A stretch of DNA of 64,000 bases from Chlamydomonas reinhardtii (Eukaryota; Chlorophyta; Chlorophyceae; Chlamydomonadales; Chlamydomonadaceae), in contig NC_057005.1 of the NCBI RefSeq assembly GCF_000002595.2, positions 6,982,193-7,046,192 on the forward strand, written 5' to 3'. The position numbers and the translations under genes were made by a program. Positions 47,401 through 57,897 of the stretch are shown piece after piece. Every line of letters starts with the position of its first letter. The stretch's first letter is position 1. The notes under the pieces were generated by a model. The model saw nothing but the letters and a program-made list of their open reading frames with translations, had not been told where the DNA came from and made no database searches.

Positions 47401-48546
47401 CCTACCAACACCGGCAATGGCAATGGCAACAGCAGCTACCGGCAGCTGCCGCCCGAGCTGTCCAGACCATTGGCTGCCGCCTTCCTAGCTGTAGCTCTGT
47501 GCCCGCAGCCGCCATCTGCGGCGGCGGCCGCAGCGCAGATTGCCGCCAGTGGCAGTAGCACACCACAGCAACCGGGTGTGTGGCTGCCACCGCCACTTTT
47601 CGCCGCCGTGGCACCTGCGCCTCAGCCAACCAATGGCGGCGGTCGGTCGCCACAAGCCGCACCAGCAGCAGCAGCAGCAGCGACGCCGCCGCCGCCGCCC
47701 CTGCTGAACGCAGGTGTGAGGTTGGCGCGGCAGTGCCTGGCGTCGGCCCGCAGCAGCCGGGGGACCAACCACCCTGACACCGCCCGATGTGCCATGGCGC
47801 TCGGGGTGCTGCTGCACGTCACCGGCTGGTCTGGCGGCGGCTCGGCTGGGGACGACGGCGTCGGTGGCAGCAGGGAGGCCAGGGCTGTCGGCAGTAGCAA
47901 CGGCAGCAGCAGCTTCAGCCTCAGGGCGCCTCCCGCCGCCGGCCGCGCCAGTGCCAACAGCAGTCCATGCCGGCCTCTGCGGCCGCAGCAGCAGCAGCAG
48001 CAGCAGATGCAGCAGCAGCCAGCCCAGCTCACACTGGGGGCAGCCGCCTCCACAGATGCCCGGAGGTACGGCTCGCCTGCAGCCGGCCGGCCGCACGGCC
48101 TGTCGCCAGGCGCGGCGGCTCTCGGCGGCGGCGGCTTCACAGGTGTGGGCGGTTTCAGTGCGGGCCCGGCCGCTAGCAGCGGCATGTCGCCAGTGCGGCT
48201 GCGACCCAGTGCGGCTGGCGGCGGCGGCGGGCTGTTGCTGGGCGCAGCAGCCGGCGGCGGCGGGCCGGGCAGCCGGACCGCATCGCCAGCCCGCATGCTG
48301 GCGGCGCCGCCTCCTCCGGCGTCTGTGTCGTCCGCCGCCGCTGCAGCTGTCACAGGCTGCAGCAGCCCGGGAGCCATGGGCGACAGCAGCAGCAGCAACG
48401 GCGGCGGTAGCAATGAGGCTGAGGCGTTGTTGGCCGGGGCGGCGGCCACACTGGAGCGGTGGCTGGGGGCGGCACACGTGGAGGTGCTGGCGGCGCGGGG
48501 CGCGCTGGGAGGTGTGCTGCTGGCGGCGGGCAGGTGCGTACATGCC

Positions 48547-48634
<88 letters not shown>

Positions 48635-50207
48635 TATGTGTGTGTGTGCCTGGGCACAGCTCTTGAGCCCGCGCTGGGCGCCTGCGCCCACCATGTCCAC
48701 TGTAAGGGCCCAATATCTGTATACCATGGAACTGGCAGCCGTTTGATGGAGCTCTTAGAGGTGACTTATCCAATTATTCAGCGGGGCTCTTTCTCTTTCT
48801 AACGCGTGTGCACTTTGTTCACAGGTACGATGAGGCTGCTGGGCTGCTGCGGCGTGCGCTGGCGGCTGTGGGGGGCAGCAGCGGCACCACGCCGACGTCA
48901 GCAGCACCAGCATCAGCACCAGGGGCTGCCGCGGTGGTGGCGGCGCGGCTTGACCTGGCGGCGGCGCTGGCAGGCGCCTCGCGACTGCGGGAGTCGAAGG
49001 TGCTCCTACAGGTGCGTGTTGCACATGAAGGACTCCAAGGGCTGGTCTGCATCGGACTAGGGTGGCCATGCGTACAATCCATGCCCTGCAATACACACAC
49101 GGTACGGGCACGGTCTGCCCGGCACCCGCCTCTCCAGCCTCCATCCGTAGGCTGGGTGTTGCCTTAACTGACCTCCATCGGTCAATGCAGGAAGTGCTGG
49201 AGGAGCTGCAGGAGGGTCTCGGAGACGAGGCTGCAGCTGCAGGCACCCGCGCCACCCGGCACCCGCAACACCACCACCACCACCACTACCACCATCCGCC
49301 GCAGCGGGCCAGTGTGTCGGCGCCCGGCTGCAGCGAGTTCGCCGCGGCCCCGGGCGCAGCGTCAGACATGAGCACCGTGAAACGGCGGGAGCTAATGGTG
49401 AGCGCGCGGGTGCCGGGTATCCGGCGTGCCGGCTGCACATTGCCACAGGCTGCGGTTGCCTTCACGGGGGAGAAACGAAGTCTAGCCGTCCACCGCGCTC
49501 GCTGGCCGAGCTGAGTTTCTGAACCGGGCTGTACTGGTGCTGCCGGCAACACTGCCGTGCGATCGGCCGCGCGACCGAGACTGCCGTCACTCGCCCATGT
49601 GCACGCGCATGCACGTTCATACACATGCACGCACGGTCACACCCATGCACACGTACACGCAGGCCCGGGCGGCGTGCCAGCTGGCGTCGCTCCACTCGGC
49701 CGCGGGGGCGGGTGACGCAGCCAGGCGGATGTACGCACAGGCGCTGCAGGTGCGGCTGGGTTGCCGTCTGGGCATGGCAAGGGGCATGGCGACTTGTAAG
49801 GGTGCTATGTGCCGTACGTGTCTCTGTGGCAAACTGGCAACCCCACTCTTTCCAGGTGCCATCCACACATGTGCACTTACATACGGGGAACCTGCAAGGA
49901 GACAGCGCCCCCCGCTCACGTGCGTCCATGTTTGTATGCTCTTACTCCACAGGGCTTCAAAGCGGTGTACGGCCGGCGGCACACTGTCACCACTGGGTGC
50001 CGCCTGGCATACGCGGCTGAGCTGGCACGTGGGCGGCAGTATGGCGCGGCCCTGGGGCAGTACAGGCAGCTGCTGCAGCAGGCGGGCGAGGAGCACGGCC
50101 CCGGCAGCGCCGCCGCCGCCCGGCTGAGCCGCCTTATGGGAGAGCTGGAGGAGGAGGCGGAGGAGGCGGGGTTGGAGCTGGGGGAGGAGGAAGAGGAAGA
50201 TGAGTGA
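43405..50207 (+). CDS. large low-complexity protein with candidate TIR-like domain and KLC-like TPRs
   Basis: Exon 1 (43405 to about 48533) is open for about 1,709 codons; four further exons (48825-49011, 49191-49398, 49663-49749, 49954-50207) complete about 1,950 residues. Around residues 220-480 the text TLRDVWRDLVLPATRAARVA, ATHVLLASWDDTLWDVVAAL, FVVWMDVFAVDWW and later CSLAAWLAVRRGVPLVLL recalls a TIR-like domain (FVSHAW ... WLDIFAVNQH) that in algae often precedes kinesin-light-chain TPRs; the match is from memory and imperfect. About 1,000 Ser/Gly/Ala/Pro-rich residues follow. The C-terminus holds TPR units: LARQCLASARSSRGTNHPDT, YDEAAGLLRRALAAVGG, ARAACQLASLHSAAGAGDAA and AVYGRRHTVTTGCRLAYAAE. 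It ends with an acidic Glu run. Function unknown; a signalling or scaffold role is inference. Confidence 0.75.
44238..44310 (+). repeat. coding (TCAGGG)n hexanucleotide array
   Basis: About 12 copies of TCAGGG, one degenerate, encode a Ser-Gly dipeptide run inside the candidate TIR-like domain. Because the unit is six bases long, copy-number change keeps the reading frame. Confidence 0.95.
48547..48648 (+). repeat. (TG)n microsatellite beside a donor
   Basis: About 100 bp of TG repeat begin 13 bp after the donor of the first intron of the TPR gene. The same reading frame stays open through it, so a retained intron would add a Cys-Val run. Confidence 0.95.
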
Positions 50208-50610
50208 ATGCGGAAAGGGCTGGAGAGCAGGGAAGGTTGTTGCTAGAAGCGCTATTGGAGTCGGTAGGATGCGGAAGTTATGGGTTCAATAACGGTTGCA
50301 CGCGCGGGGAACAAGCATGGCATGGTTTGTTGCTAGCAGGTACTAGAGGGAGCTCCGGCGTGGAGTGGGCCGGCGGGGGGTGCCGCTGCCGCAGGGGGCC
50401 TGCGTTGTACGCCATGTGTTAACAATGCACGGTGTGTCAAACATGGCTACATTACATCATTGAGCTATTAGAGGACTACGTTACGACATGTAGAAGCGTC
50501 AGCAAGCCTCTGGCATTATATCCAAATCGACCACAGCACGTTGCGCATGCGGAGGACAGCTCTGGCGCAGAGTTGTCCTGAGTCGCTGTAGTTTACCCTC
50601 GAGACGACCA
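50208..50610. other. short intergenic region, TPR gene to telobox gene
   Basis: Only about 400 bp separate these tandem genes. No gene seen. TGTTAA at 50416 is a weak variant poly(A) signal; the promoter of the telobox gene must lie in the remaining 200 bp. Confidence 0.4.
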
Positions 50611-52505
50611 ATGGCGAGAGTTCAAGTTAGCAAAGCGGCAGCGGAAGAGTTCACCGAGTCAACCGAAGACGACTCGCCCGCCGAGAGCGACTCTCGTGAC
50701 AGCGAGTATGCGCCAGACCTGGACGAAGAGGTCGATGCTTCAGGGACTGGCGAGGACGACCTGGACGACGATGGGGACGAGGACGCATTCGCGAAGCACG
50801 TTGAGGAGGCGGAAGCGTACACGGATGGTGACTACGTAGACGAGGAGGAGGAGATGGAGGCGGACGAAGAGCAAGGTACGCGAGGGGGGCTTGCGTCACA
50901 AGGGCGCCCTCTGGGAATGAGCTTCACCGCCCCCCCCCACCCCCCACCCCCGGATGTCGATCACCTCGCTCCCGCCTCACTGCCTTCCAGGCCCCGCCCA
51001 GGATGACCAAACGCCGGCGGGCCCCGCGGGCGGCCGGCGGGCAACGGCGGCGGAGCAGATGGACGTGGACGATGGGGGCGACGGGGAGGGCTGGGAGGGT
51101 GAGGATGGGTTCGACGACGACCACCTCGAGCAGGAGCAGCAGGAGCGCGACGCAGATGAGTATCCCGACCAGCAGGTCCCTGAAGGCGAGCTCGATGACC
51201 CACTGGCCAAGCCCGCGCCGCAGCTGCGGGAGGAGGACATGCAGCGCAACCCGCGCGATGTGCGGGACCCAGACACGGGCGCGCCCCGGCCCTTCCGCTG
51301 GGACCTGTACAAGGGCGACGCGGGCGTGCTGGAGGCGGCTGTCAGGAGCGGGAGCGCCATCATCGTGGGCGTGCGCCTCGGCCGCCTGGTGCACCGCAAG
51401 GGCCAGCCCCGACTATACCGTGAGCGAGCGGCGTGGATAGCTATTGCGCCCGGCTAAGCGTATCATGTAGTCCAGGGGTTGGATTGGACGGTGCTTCGTG
51501 TCTGAGGCGCCCCACCAAAACACCTGTGCGGGACAAGACCCATGCTGCTCGCAGTACTCAGCACCAGCTCATTGCTGCTGCAGTGAACCGCTCGGCGCTC
51601 CCGCCGACGAACACGCGCACACTCCCCTGACCCCTGACACGCTGCTAGCTGCTCCGGTGTGCAGGCATGCGGCTGCCGCGGACGGCCTCGGTGCTGCTGG
51701 TCAAGCGCGAGCTCAGCCGCCGCTTCAGCAAGGGCCAGGTGTGGCCCTCCTTCATCAGACTGAGGAAGGTGGTGCACAAGAAGGTGCCAGGCCCGGCGGG
51801 CCCTGCTGGTGCGGCGGCGGCGGCGGCGGTGCAGTGGCTGGTGGAACTGCCGGACTTTGCGCCAGTGCCGGAGGCGGGGGAGGGGGCCGGCGCGGTGCCT
51901 CCGGCGCCGGAGGCGTCGCTGAACGAGTGCGGTGTGGGGCCCGGGTCCGAGCTGGTCATGGACGTCCAGGTGAGGCGGGCAGGTGGCCGGGTGGGGTGGG
52001 GTGGGGGGGATATATACCTGGGCCCAATGAAAACTTCCTGGGGGCGGGGGAGGCAGGGGGCGAGCGGGAGGACTGGCCGCACCCGTGTGCAAGAGACCAT
52101 GCAAGGACAGGGGCCCCAGGCTCTGTTGCGGACACGGTGGCTGGGACCAAGGACACTGGCGACGAGCAATGAAGGCTGGTGGGCATATGGGTTCTGTGAG
52201 GCGTGTGAGGAATAGCGTATGGACGTCAACTGCCGTCAGCTCCGCGGCCGCCCAGCGCAAGCCGCTGTCCCTGGAGCCTGAGCCCGTGAACCCCACCTGA
52301 ACCAAGATCGCCTGCCTGCCTCCACCTGTCCCTCCGTGCTGCCACGCGGCCGCCGGGTCGCCAGTGGGGCGACTACTTCGAGTGCCTCCGTGTCGCGGAC
52401 CGAGTGCACGTGGCGCGGGAGCTGTGGCGGCAGAATGAGAGGGTGGCCAAGGCCAGGGCGGCGGCGGAGCAGCAACAGCGGCAACAACTGCTGCAGCAAC
52501 AGCAG

Positions 52506-52536
<31 letters not shown>

Positions 52537-52538
52537 GA

Positions 52539-52571
<33 letters not shown>

Positions 52572-53922
52572 AAGCGGCGTCTGCAGCAGGGGCGGCCACA
52601 GCAGCCGCGGCGGTGGGAGGACAGCCCGCTTCAGCAGCGGCGAGGCGGTGCGGCGGGGGTGACGGCCGCCGCCGCAGGAGCCGCTGATGCCGGTGGTGCC
52701 GGTGGTGCCTACGGTGCCTACGGTGCTCCAGCCGCCACTGCACCAGTGCGCTCGCCAGTCCGCGCGGGAGGCCAGACGCGGCGTCCACGTCAGAGGTGGT
52801 CGGTGGAGGAGGTGCGTGGCGTTACCTGTCTGTTGGCTGGGGGTCGGCTCTGGCATTGGTCGCAACAGAGGTCTCCCGCTATGCTTCGTGGTGTGCCCTG
52901 ATGTGCTGTAGCTCTGCCTAGTCCTCTGCCGATAAATGTCTGTGGATTGCGACACACGGCACGGCTTGTCACCACCCAGACAACTTTTCACCTTCCAAAG
53001 CCCTTGGGCTGGCAGCACGCCTTTGCCTCTGTTGCAGCGCCGGGGCTGTTAGCCAGGATGCAGGTGCACACCTGCGACCCCGGCACTGCAAGTTTGTGCA
53101 TGCCTCTGACACTGCTGCGCACCGCCGCCACGTCTGCGGCTGTGGACTGGCACACATTCACAGACGTGCACGTTTCTGCGCTACATGCTCCTGGAGGAGT
53201 GCTCCATGTCTTGGAGCACCGTCATCCACTACGACGCCGAGCGTGGCGGTGGGGTGCTCGCCAGCCGCACCCCGGTAGGTGCCCACCGGAGGGCAGGCGT
53301 CTGTGCGGGCAACTAGGCGTGGCGGCCCAGCCCACCGACCGGCTAGGGCAGGCCGTCGATTAGGGCGGTGTAGAAGCGGTCCTCAGGCCTCAGGGGGCCG
53401 AATGGCCGATGCTGGCGCGCTGCCGCCTGGTGCCACGGGTGCCGCCGACATGCGGCACGTCGCGCAGGGGCCAAGGGGCAATGCCGGGCCACGAGTACCT
53501 GATTATGCACGTGTTACACGCACGCACACACGCAGCGCGGTTCGTAGCTCTATTCCCGCCGACACCCTGCACTTTCAAGCTCCCACGGTTGCCGGCGGAT
53601 TGCCGCAACCGCCACCGTGCCTGCCGTGACTGCTTCACGCGCAAGGCTGCTATCGCCGCAATCTGCTGGGCCCTTCTGACGACTCCGCCCCCTGTACATG
53701 TGTGCCCTTTGCCGACCGCATCCCTGCCTGCCTGCCTGCTTGCCTGTGCAGGTGGACCTGAAGGACCGCTGGCGCACCGTGATGAAGCACGTGGAGGACG
53801 GCTTCTCCAATGTCAGCGCGTGGGGCGCGTCGACGGGGCTCCGGGACCGGCAGCTGCAGGAGCTGGCGCGGCGGGCGTACGAGCGGTACAAGGAGCGCAC
53901 GAGGCAGTGGCCGCTGGGGTAG
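50611..53922 (+). CDS. telobox Myb protein with ubiquitin-like domain (TRF-like)
   Basis: Probable double-strand telomeric DNA-binding protein of the plant TRF-like type. Six exons join in phase: 50611-50874, about 50990-51420, 51663-51968, 52365-52811, 53164-53274 and 53752-53922, giving about 575 residues. The N-terminus is very acidic. The middle resembles a ubiquitin-like fold: RSGSAIIVGVRLGRLV, LPRTASVLLVKRELSRRFS, then LNECGVGPGSELVMDVQ like the end of ubiquitin. A Gln-rich helix follows. The C-terminal Myb is split across three exons: RQRWSVEE, then TCTFLRYMLLEE and MSWSTVIHYDAE, then the telobox helix VDLKDRWRTVMKHVEDGF. The VDLKDRWR signature is diagnostic for telomere-type Myb domains. 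The short 53164-53274 exon is needed to complete the fold. DNA-binding specificity is inferred. Confidence 0.87.
52483..52569 (+). repeat. coding CAG/CAA (poly-Gln) tract
   Basis: Mixed CAG and CAA codons encode about 30 Gln residues, with a few Leu and Arg, between the Ub-like and Myb parts of the telobox protein. Confidence 0.9.
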
Positions 53923-55085
53923 GGCGCCGCGGTAGCAGCGGGAGGTGCAGGCAGACGGGGCATGTGGAGCCCATGTGACAGGTAGCCGCAGTGGAAGATG
54001 GCGTGTGTACGCGGGCGTGTTTGTTAAAGAGCACAAGGAAACCATGGCGCAAAGTGTGTGTGTGTGTGTGTGTGTGTGTGTTAAAGAGCACAAGGAAAAC
54101 GTTGCGCAAAGACAGTGTATGCGATGCAGCGAAGCGACGGTTTACGGATGTTACCTGAAGTTACCTCGCATACCTGCTGCGGTGAGCCACCGGTCTTACC
54201 AACCGGAAATCGCGCAACCCCCGCTACTCTAACCTCGAGGGGGGATTAGTGTTCCACACGCTGTGTGTGTGTGTGTTTGTGTGCACGCGCGCGCGTGTGT
54301 ATGTGTGTGTAACTACGTTGCACTGGGTGTCTGCACGGATCTCGGATGTGTGCATCCAGGCGAGCTAGCGTGTTTGTGCAAGCAGCAGCACAGGGGCGCC
54401 CCATGGTGCTGCAGGGGAGGCGGTGAAGGCGGCGTCTGTAATGCCGTGATGGGGCCGTGGGGTACATACGGTAGTTGCAGTTAGCTTTAGACGCACGCGG
54501 TAGGGCTGGGCCAATGCGGGTTTGACAGGTTTCCCCCGGACGCTTTTCCCCGGATTACGTCGGGAAGTCGACTGGGAGTCGGGTTGCGATGTAGCGCTGC
54601 GGGGTCCACATCATACGGGGGCGGCACCACCATGAGGGGTCTGAATATTTTCCCCTCACTCATGCGGCCGAGTTAGCTACTCGGACAAGTTGCAATGCCT
54701 TTTGTATGCTACATGTATCCTGAATGGGTCCATATACTGTATGCCGTCCAGCCTAGGTCTGCGCTGTGCGTGAGGTGTCAGACCTGCCCTCTTAGACCGT
54801 CCTGAATACGGGATCTACTGTCTATACTAGGCGTACACCACACATACTGATGATTGATTGATTGCAGAATGAGCATGCGGCGATGGCAAGAGCCGCGGAT
54901 GCCGCTTGGTCGGCCCGGCACTGTCCGCTGGGTGGGTGCTGTAAATCTGTAATAACCCACTACCAAGCAACTCTACCCAGGCACTTGGCCACCCGCAGCC
55001 TCATCCGAACTAGGCTAAATTGTATTCCCCACCAGGAAGCACGCCACACAGCTGCATCACACGCGCCCGCAACACCACCACCACA
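53923..55085. other. convergent region downstream of the telobox gene
   Basis: No gene seen between two convergent stops. It holds TG tracts, two copies of a TTAAAGAGCACAAGGAAA repeat (54024 and 54081) and a TGTAA at 54437 that could end the telobox transcript. The part after about 54490 has no obvious features. Confidence 0.5.
54437..54441 (+). other. TGTAA poly(A) signal candidate for the telobox gene
   Basis: Plus-strand TGTAA about 515 bp after the stop codon. Another TGTAA at 54307 lies inside a TG-rich tract and is less convincing. Confidence 0.4.
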
Positions 55086-57275
55086 TCACCGCGCCGCCGA
55101 GGCCATGCCCGCCTTTGCCGACGCGCCATCCGCCAAGTGCGGCCCCAGCTGCCGCCAGCTCTCCAGCGGCGCCGCCGCCTCCGCCGCGTTGTAACCCGGC
55201 ACGGCCACCCGCACGTAACCGGCCGCGCGCGCCGCCGCGTCTGCAGCCAGGCCGGCGTGCGCCAGCAGCCGCTCTGCAGCCAGGCTGCGGGCACGCGTGT
55301 GGGTGTGTGTGATTGGGGGCTGTGTTGATGGTTGGTGGCGTCATTGTGGCGAGGTGTGGAGAGCCGGCAGGGAGACCCGGAGGCCGGAGAGGGCGCTGTA
55401 AGAGCGGCTTTGCTGGCCAGGGCCTTGGCTCGTAATCTTATACACGACCCAGAACAAAGCCACCTTGCGACGGACTCGCAGCTGCGTCATGTACATCACA
55501 AGCGCGGTCTGCCCGCTACCATCAGCAGCGCAGGCCCCGCTCCTTGCCCCCCGCCCCAGCGCCCCCGTCCCCTGCCCCGCCCCCAACAGCCAACCTACAG
55601 CCCGCCCCACCTGTTGCACGCCAGCAGCAGCTGGTCGGTGGGGTTGGCGTCGCCGCCCGCCACTCCATAGTCGAGCTCCGGCCGCCACGTCTGGCCGCAC
55701 AGCTCCGTCCACAGCGCCTCCGCCGCAGACGACACCTGCTCGGCACTGGCGTCCGCGGCCTGCACGGGGTAGCGGGGCGAGTTCAGAAGCCAGCAGCAGT
55801 AGCAAAGGGGCGTGTTCCGAGGGCAGCAGCCGTAACAGGGCGCCGCGGGAGCTTGAGGACATGACCACCCGCCTTGCAGCAGGCAGCACGTTGCACAGGT
55901 GCCACAGGAAAAGTAGGATTTGCCATGCAAAGCTTCAGGTGCAAGAAACAAACATTTATCGCACATGTGGCGGCGCAGCGCACATGGAGGCAAGTCGCAA
56001 GCCAGGTCAGCGCACCTCCAGGGTGGAGAGCGAGTCGCGCACGCGGCACTTTTTGAAGAAGGGTGCCCCGTCCTGACCCAGCCGGCTCCATAGCGCGTCC
56101 GCATGCGCCTTGCTCTGCGAATGCAAGGGCCAACTCCAAGCTTTCAGCATGGGTAAGAGCACCGGTAAGAGCGAGGGGCTTGAAAAGCGGACAGGCCTAG
56201 GGCGGTGAAGGCAGCGGCACTCAAAGCAGCATTCTCCCTCATACTGCAGCCGCACTCAAGCGCCCGAGCCCCTGCGGCGGTGGCCACAGGAGGCCCGCTC
56301 CGCCAGTCGCTACCCACCGGCTGTCCTGTGAACCCCGAGGCGAACTTGCCGCCTGCGTTGGACTTGACCGCCGCCTCAGCCGCCTCGCTCACCACCACCC
56401 AATCCACCTGCAGGAGGGTGGATGGTGGGTAGCACCGTAGCGTCCAGCCAGGTAGTTGAGAGTGCATCTGTCAGCCTGTCAGCGCCAGAGCAATATTGAG
56501 TTGCCTGCCGATGGAACGGTATGCCGCAGCTCCTACCCTGTTACGGCTAATGCTGCAGCCCGCAGCCACCCATCAAGGCGTTCCTTGGCGCCCGCACCCT
56601 TCTACCCGCAGCTTTCTACCCCCACCATTATGCCCGCACGCGCCTGAGACGTGCCCGCGCCGGTGGCCACCACCGCCAGGTGCAGCTGCTTGGGAATTAC
56701 AATCTCTGTAATGGCGTCAAACTCCTCCTCGTCCTCCCTGTCAGGAGGTCCCAGTGGGCGGCGTCAGACTTGAGATGCCGTCGTGTATTTGTGCTGTCTG
56801 TGTTGAAAGCTGGAGAGCCCCCGGCACTGTTTATGGGAGCTGGGCAGCCGTCGCCACCAGTTCTCTGTGCCATCCACACTTCCCGCTCCCGCTTCCTCCG
56901 TGTGCTGTGCCCTCCGCCGTACCCCAAGAGCACCTAGCGCAAACGCAACCGCCTACCAGGAAGGTCCAGCACCCCAAACCGACACGCCCCCGGCATTATA
57001 TTAATGGCTTCCGTCCTCCGGCCACGGCGCCGACGCGCTCACCACCAGTGCTCGGATGTCCGGACTAGTACGCTTCGTGCCCTGGGCTCCTGCGACCTGC
57101 GCGGGTGTTGGCGCCGCGGTGCGGGCGCTGCCGCGTGGGCAGACGCTGTGCTGGCGCCAGAGCCCCTTAGGCTTCCAGGTGGTGTAGCGAGTCTGGGTGC
57201 AAGTATTTGGCAAGCTCGTCGCGCTGGGGCATTGACCCAAATGCCCGCGCCGCTGCCTGTGGTAAGGTTAGCCAT
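55086..57275 (-). CDS. unrecognised small protein, possibly organelle-targeted
   Basis: About 240 residues in six exons. I do not recognise the family. The first exon (from 57275) starts MANLTTGSGAGIWVNAPARR and is rich in Ala, Arg, Ser and Pro with almost no acidic residues, as in algal transit peptides. It joins in phase to EDEEEFDAITEIVIPKQLHL and AVVATGAGTSQ, then VDWVVVSEAAEAAVKSNAGG, KAHADALWSRLGQDGAPFF, QVSSAAEALWTELCGQTWRP and a final exon from NSLAAERLLAHAGLAADAAA to the stop at 55086. Phase agreement at every join and a conserved-looking core support a real gene. The first donor offers two GT sites three bases apart, and the intron after GTSQ needs a GC donor (CAG|GCGCGT). A faint resemblance of HLAVVATGAGTSQ to CinA-like proteins was considered and not accepted. 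Confidence 0.65.
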
Positions 57276-57897
57276 GTCAAGTGAGATGGGTAGTTAAGCA
57301 GTATACTTTCAATTTGTTGAGCAGCGCATGCAAACGGCCCCGCGTTTAGGCAATGCTTGCATTCGCACGTGGATCGACGCCCCCCGCAGCGCGTGCTTGG
57401 GGGTCTTATTAGTATCTATATGTGAGTTGAGTTCCAGTCGTCATGGCCGTGTCAACTTTGCCAAGGCCTCGCTTCGGACAGGCCCACGGTTCACCTACGG
57501 CCAAGAAACTTGCGCGTTACGCGCTCATCCTCATTTATCTGCATGAAGTTCATACAAAATTTACGATTATTTCAATGAAGCAAGCACAGCCTGCACTCCG
57601 GTGAATCAAACGGCTCGAATTGCGCTCAGCTTATAAAGAAACGCTAGTCCCGCTCCTGTTGCATTCTTTCAATATACGTTACAGGAACATTGCAAATAAT
57701 GATAATGGCAACCAGGCTCGCATGGCCAGGCCACAAGGCCAGGGACAGTCTGCCGAGCTTGCGCATGTCCCGCTGCACGCGAAATTGGCGCTGTCGTCTT
57801 TCTTGTATCTATATACGATATGAAATGCTAACAGAACTAGGCGCCGCGAACCCCGCTGGTCAATAACCAGAATCGAGTGAGCGTCGCGGCGGGGAGA
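57276..57897. promoter_or_regulatory. divergent promoter region of the small protein and the SBF transporter
   Basis: About 620 bp between divergent start codons, AT-richer than the surroundings (57540-57830). CTATATAC at 57809, about 90 bp before the transporter ATG, is a candidate TATA box. No gene seen. Confidence 0.45.

Noticed and set aside
47485-48773. Two minus-strand ORFs of nearly 390 codons
   Set aside because: Antisense to the low-complexity part of the TPR gene; they consist of repeat-encoded His/Thr and Arg/Ala runs.
55086-57275. CinA-like (competence/NMN amidohydrolase) assignment
   Set aside because: HLAVVATGAGTSQ recalls it, but the motifs that should follow (PGASRTVLEA, VPYS) are missing.
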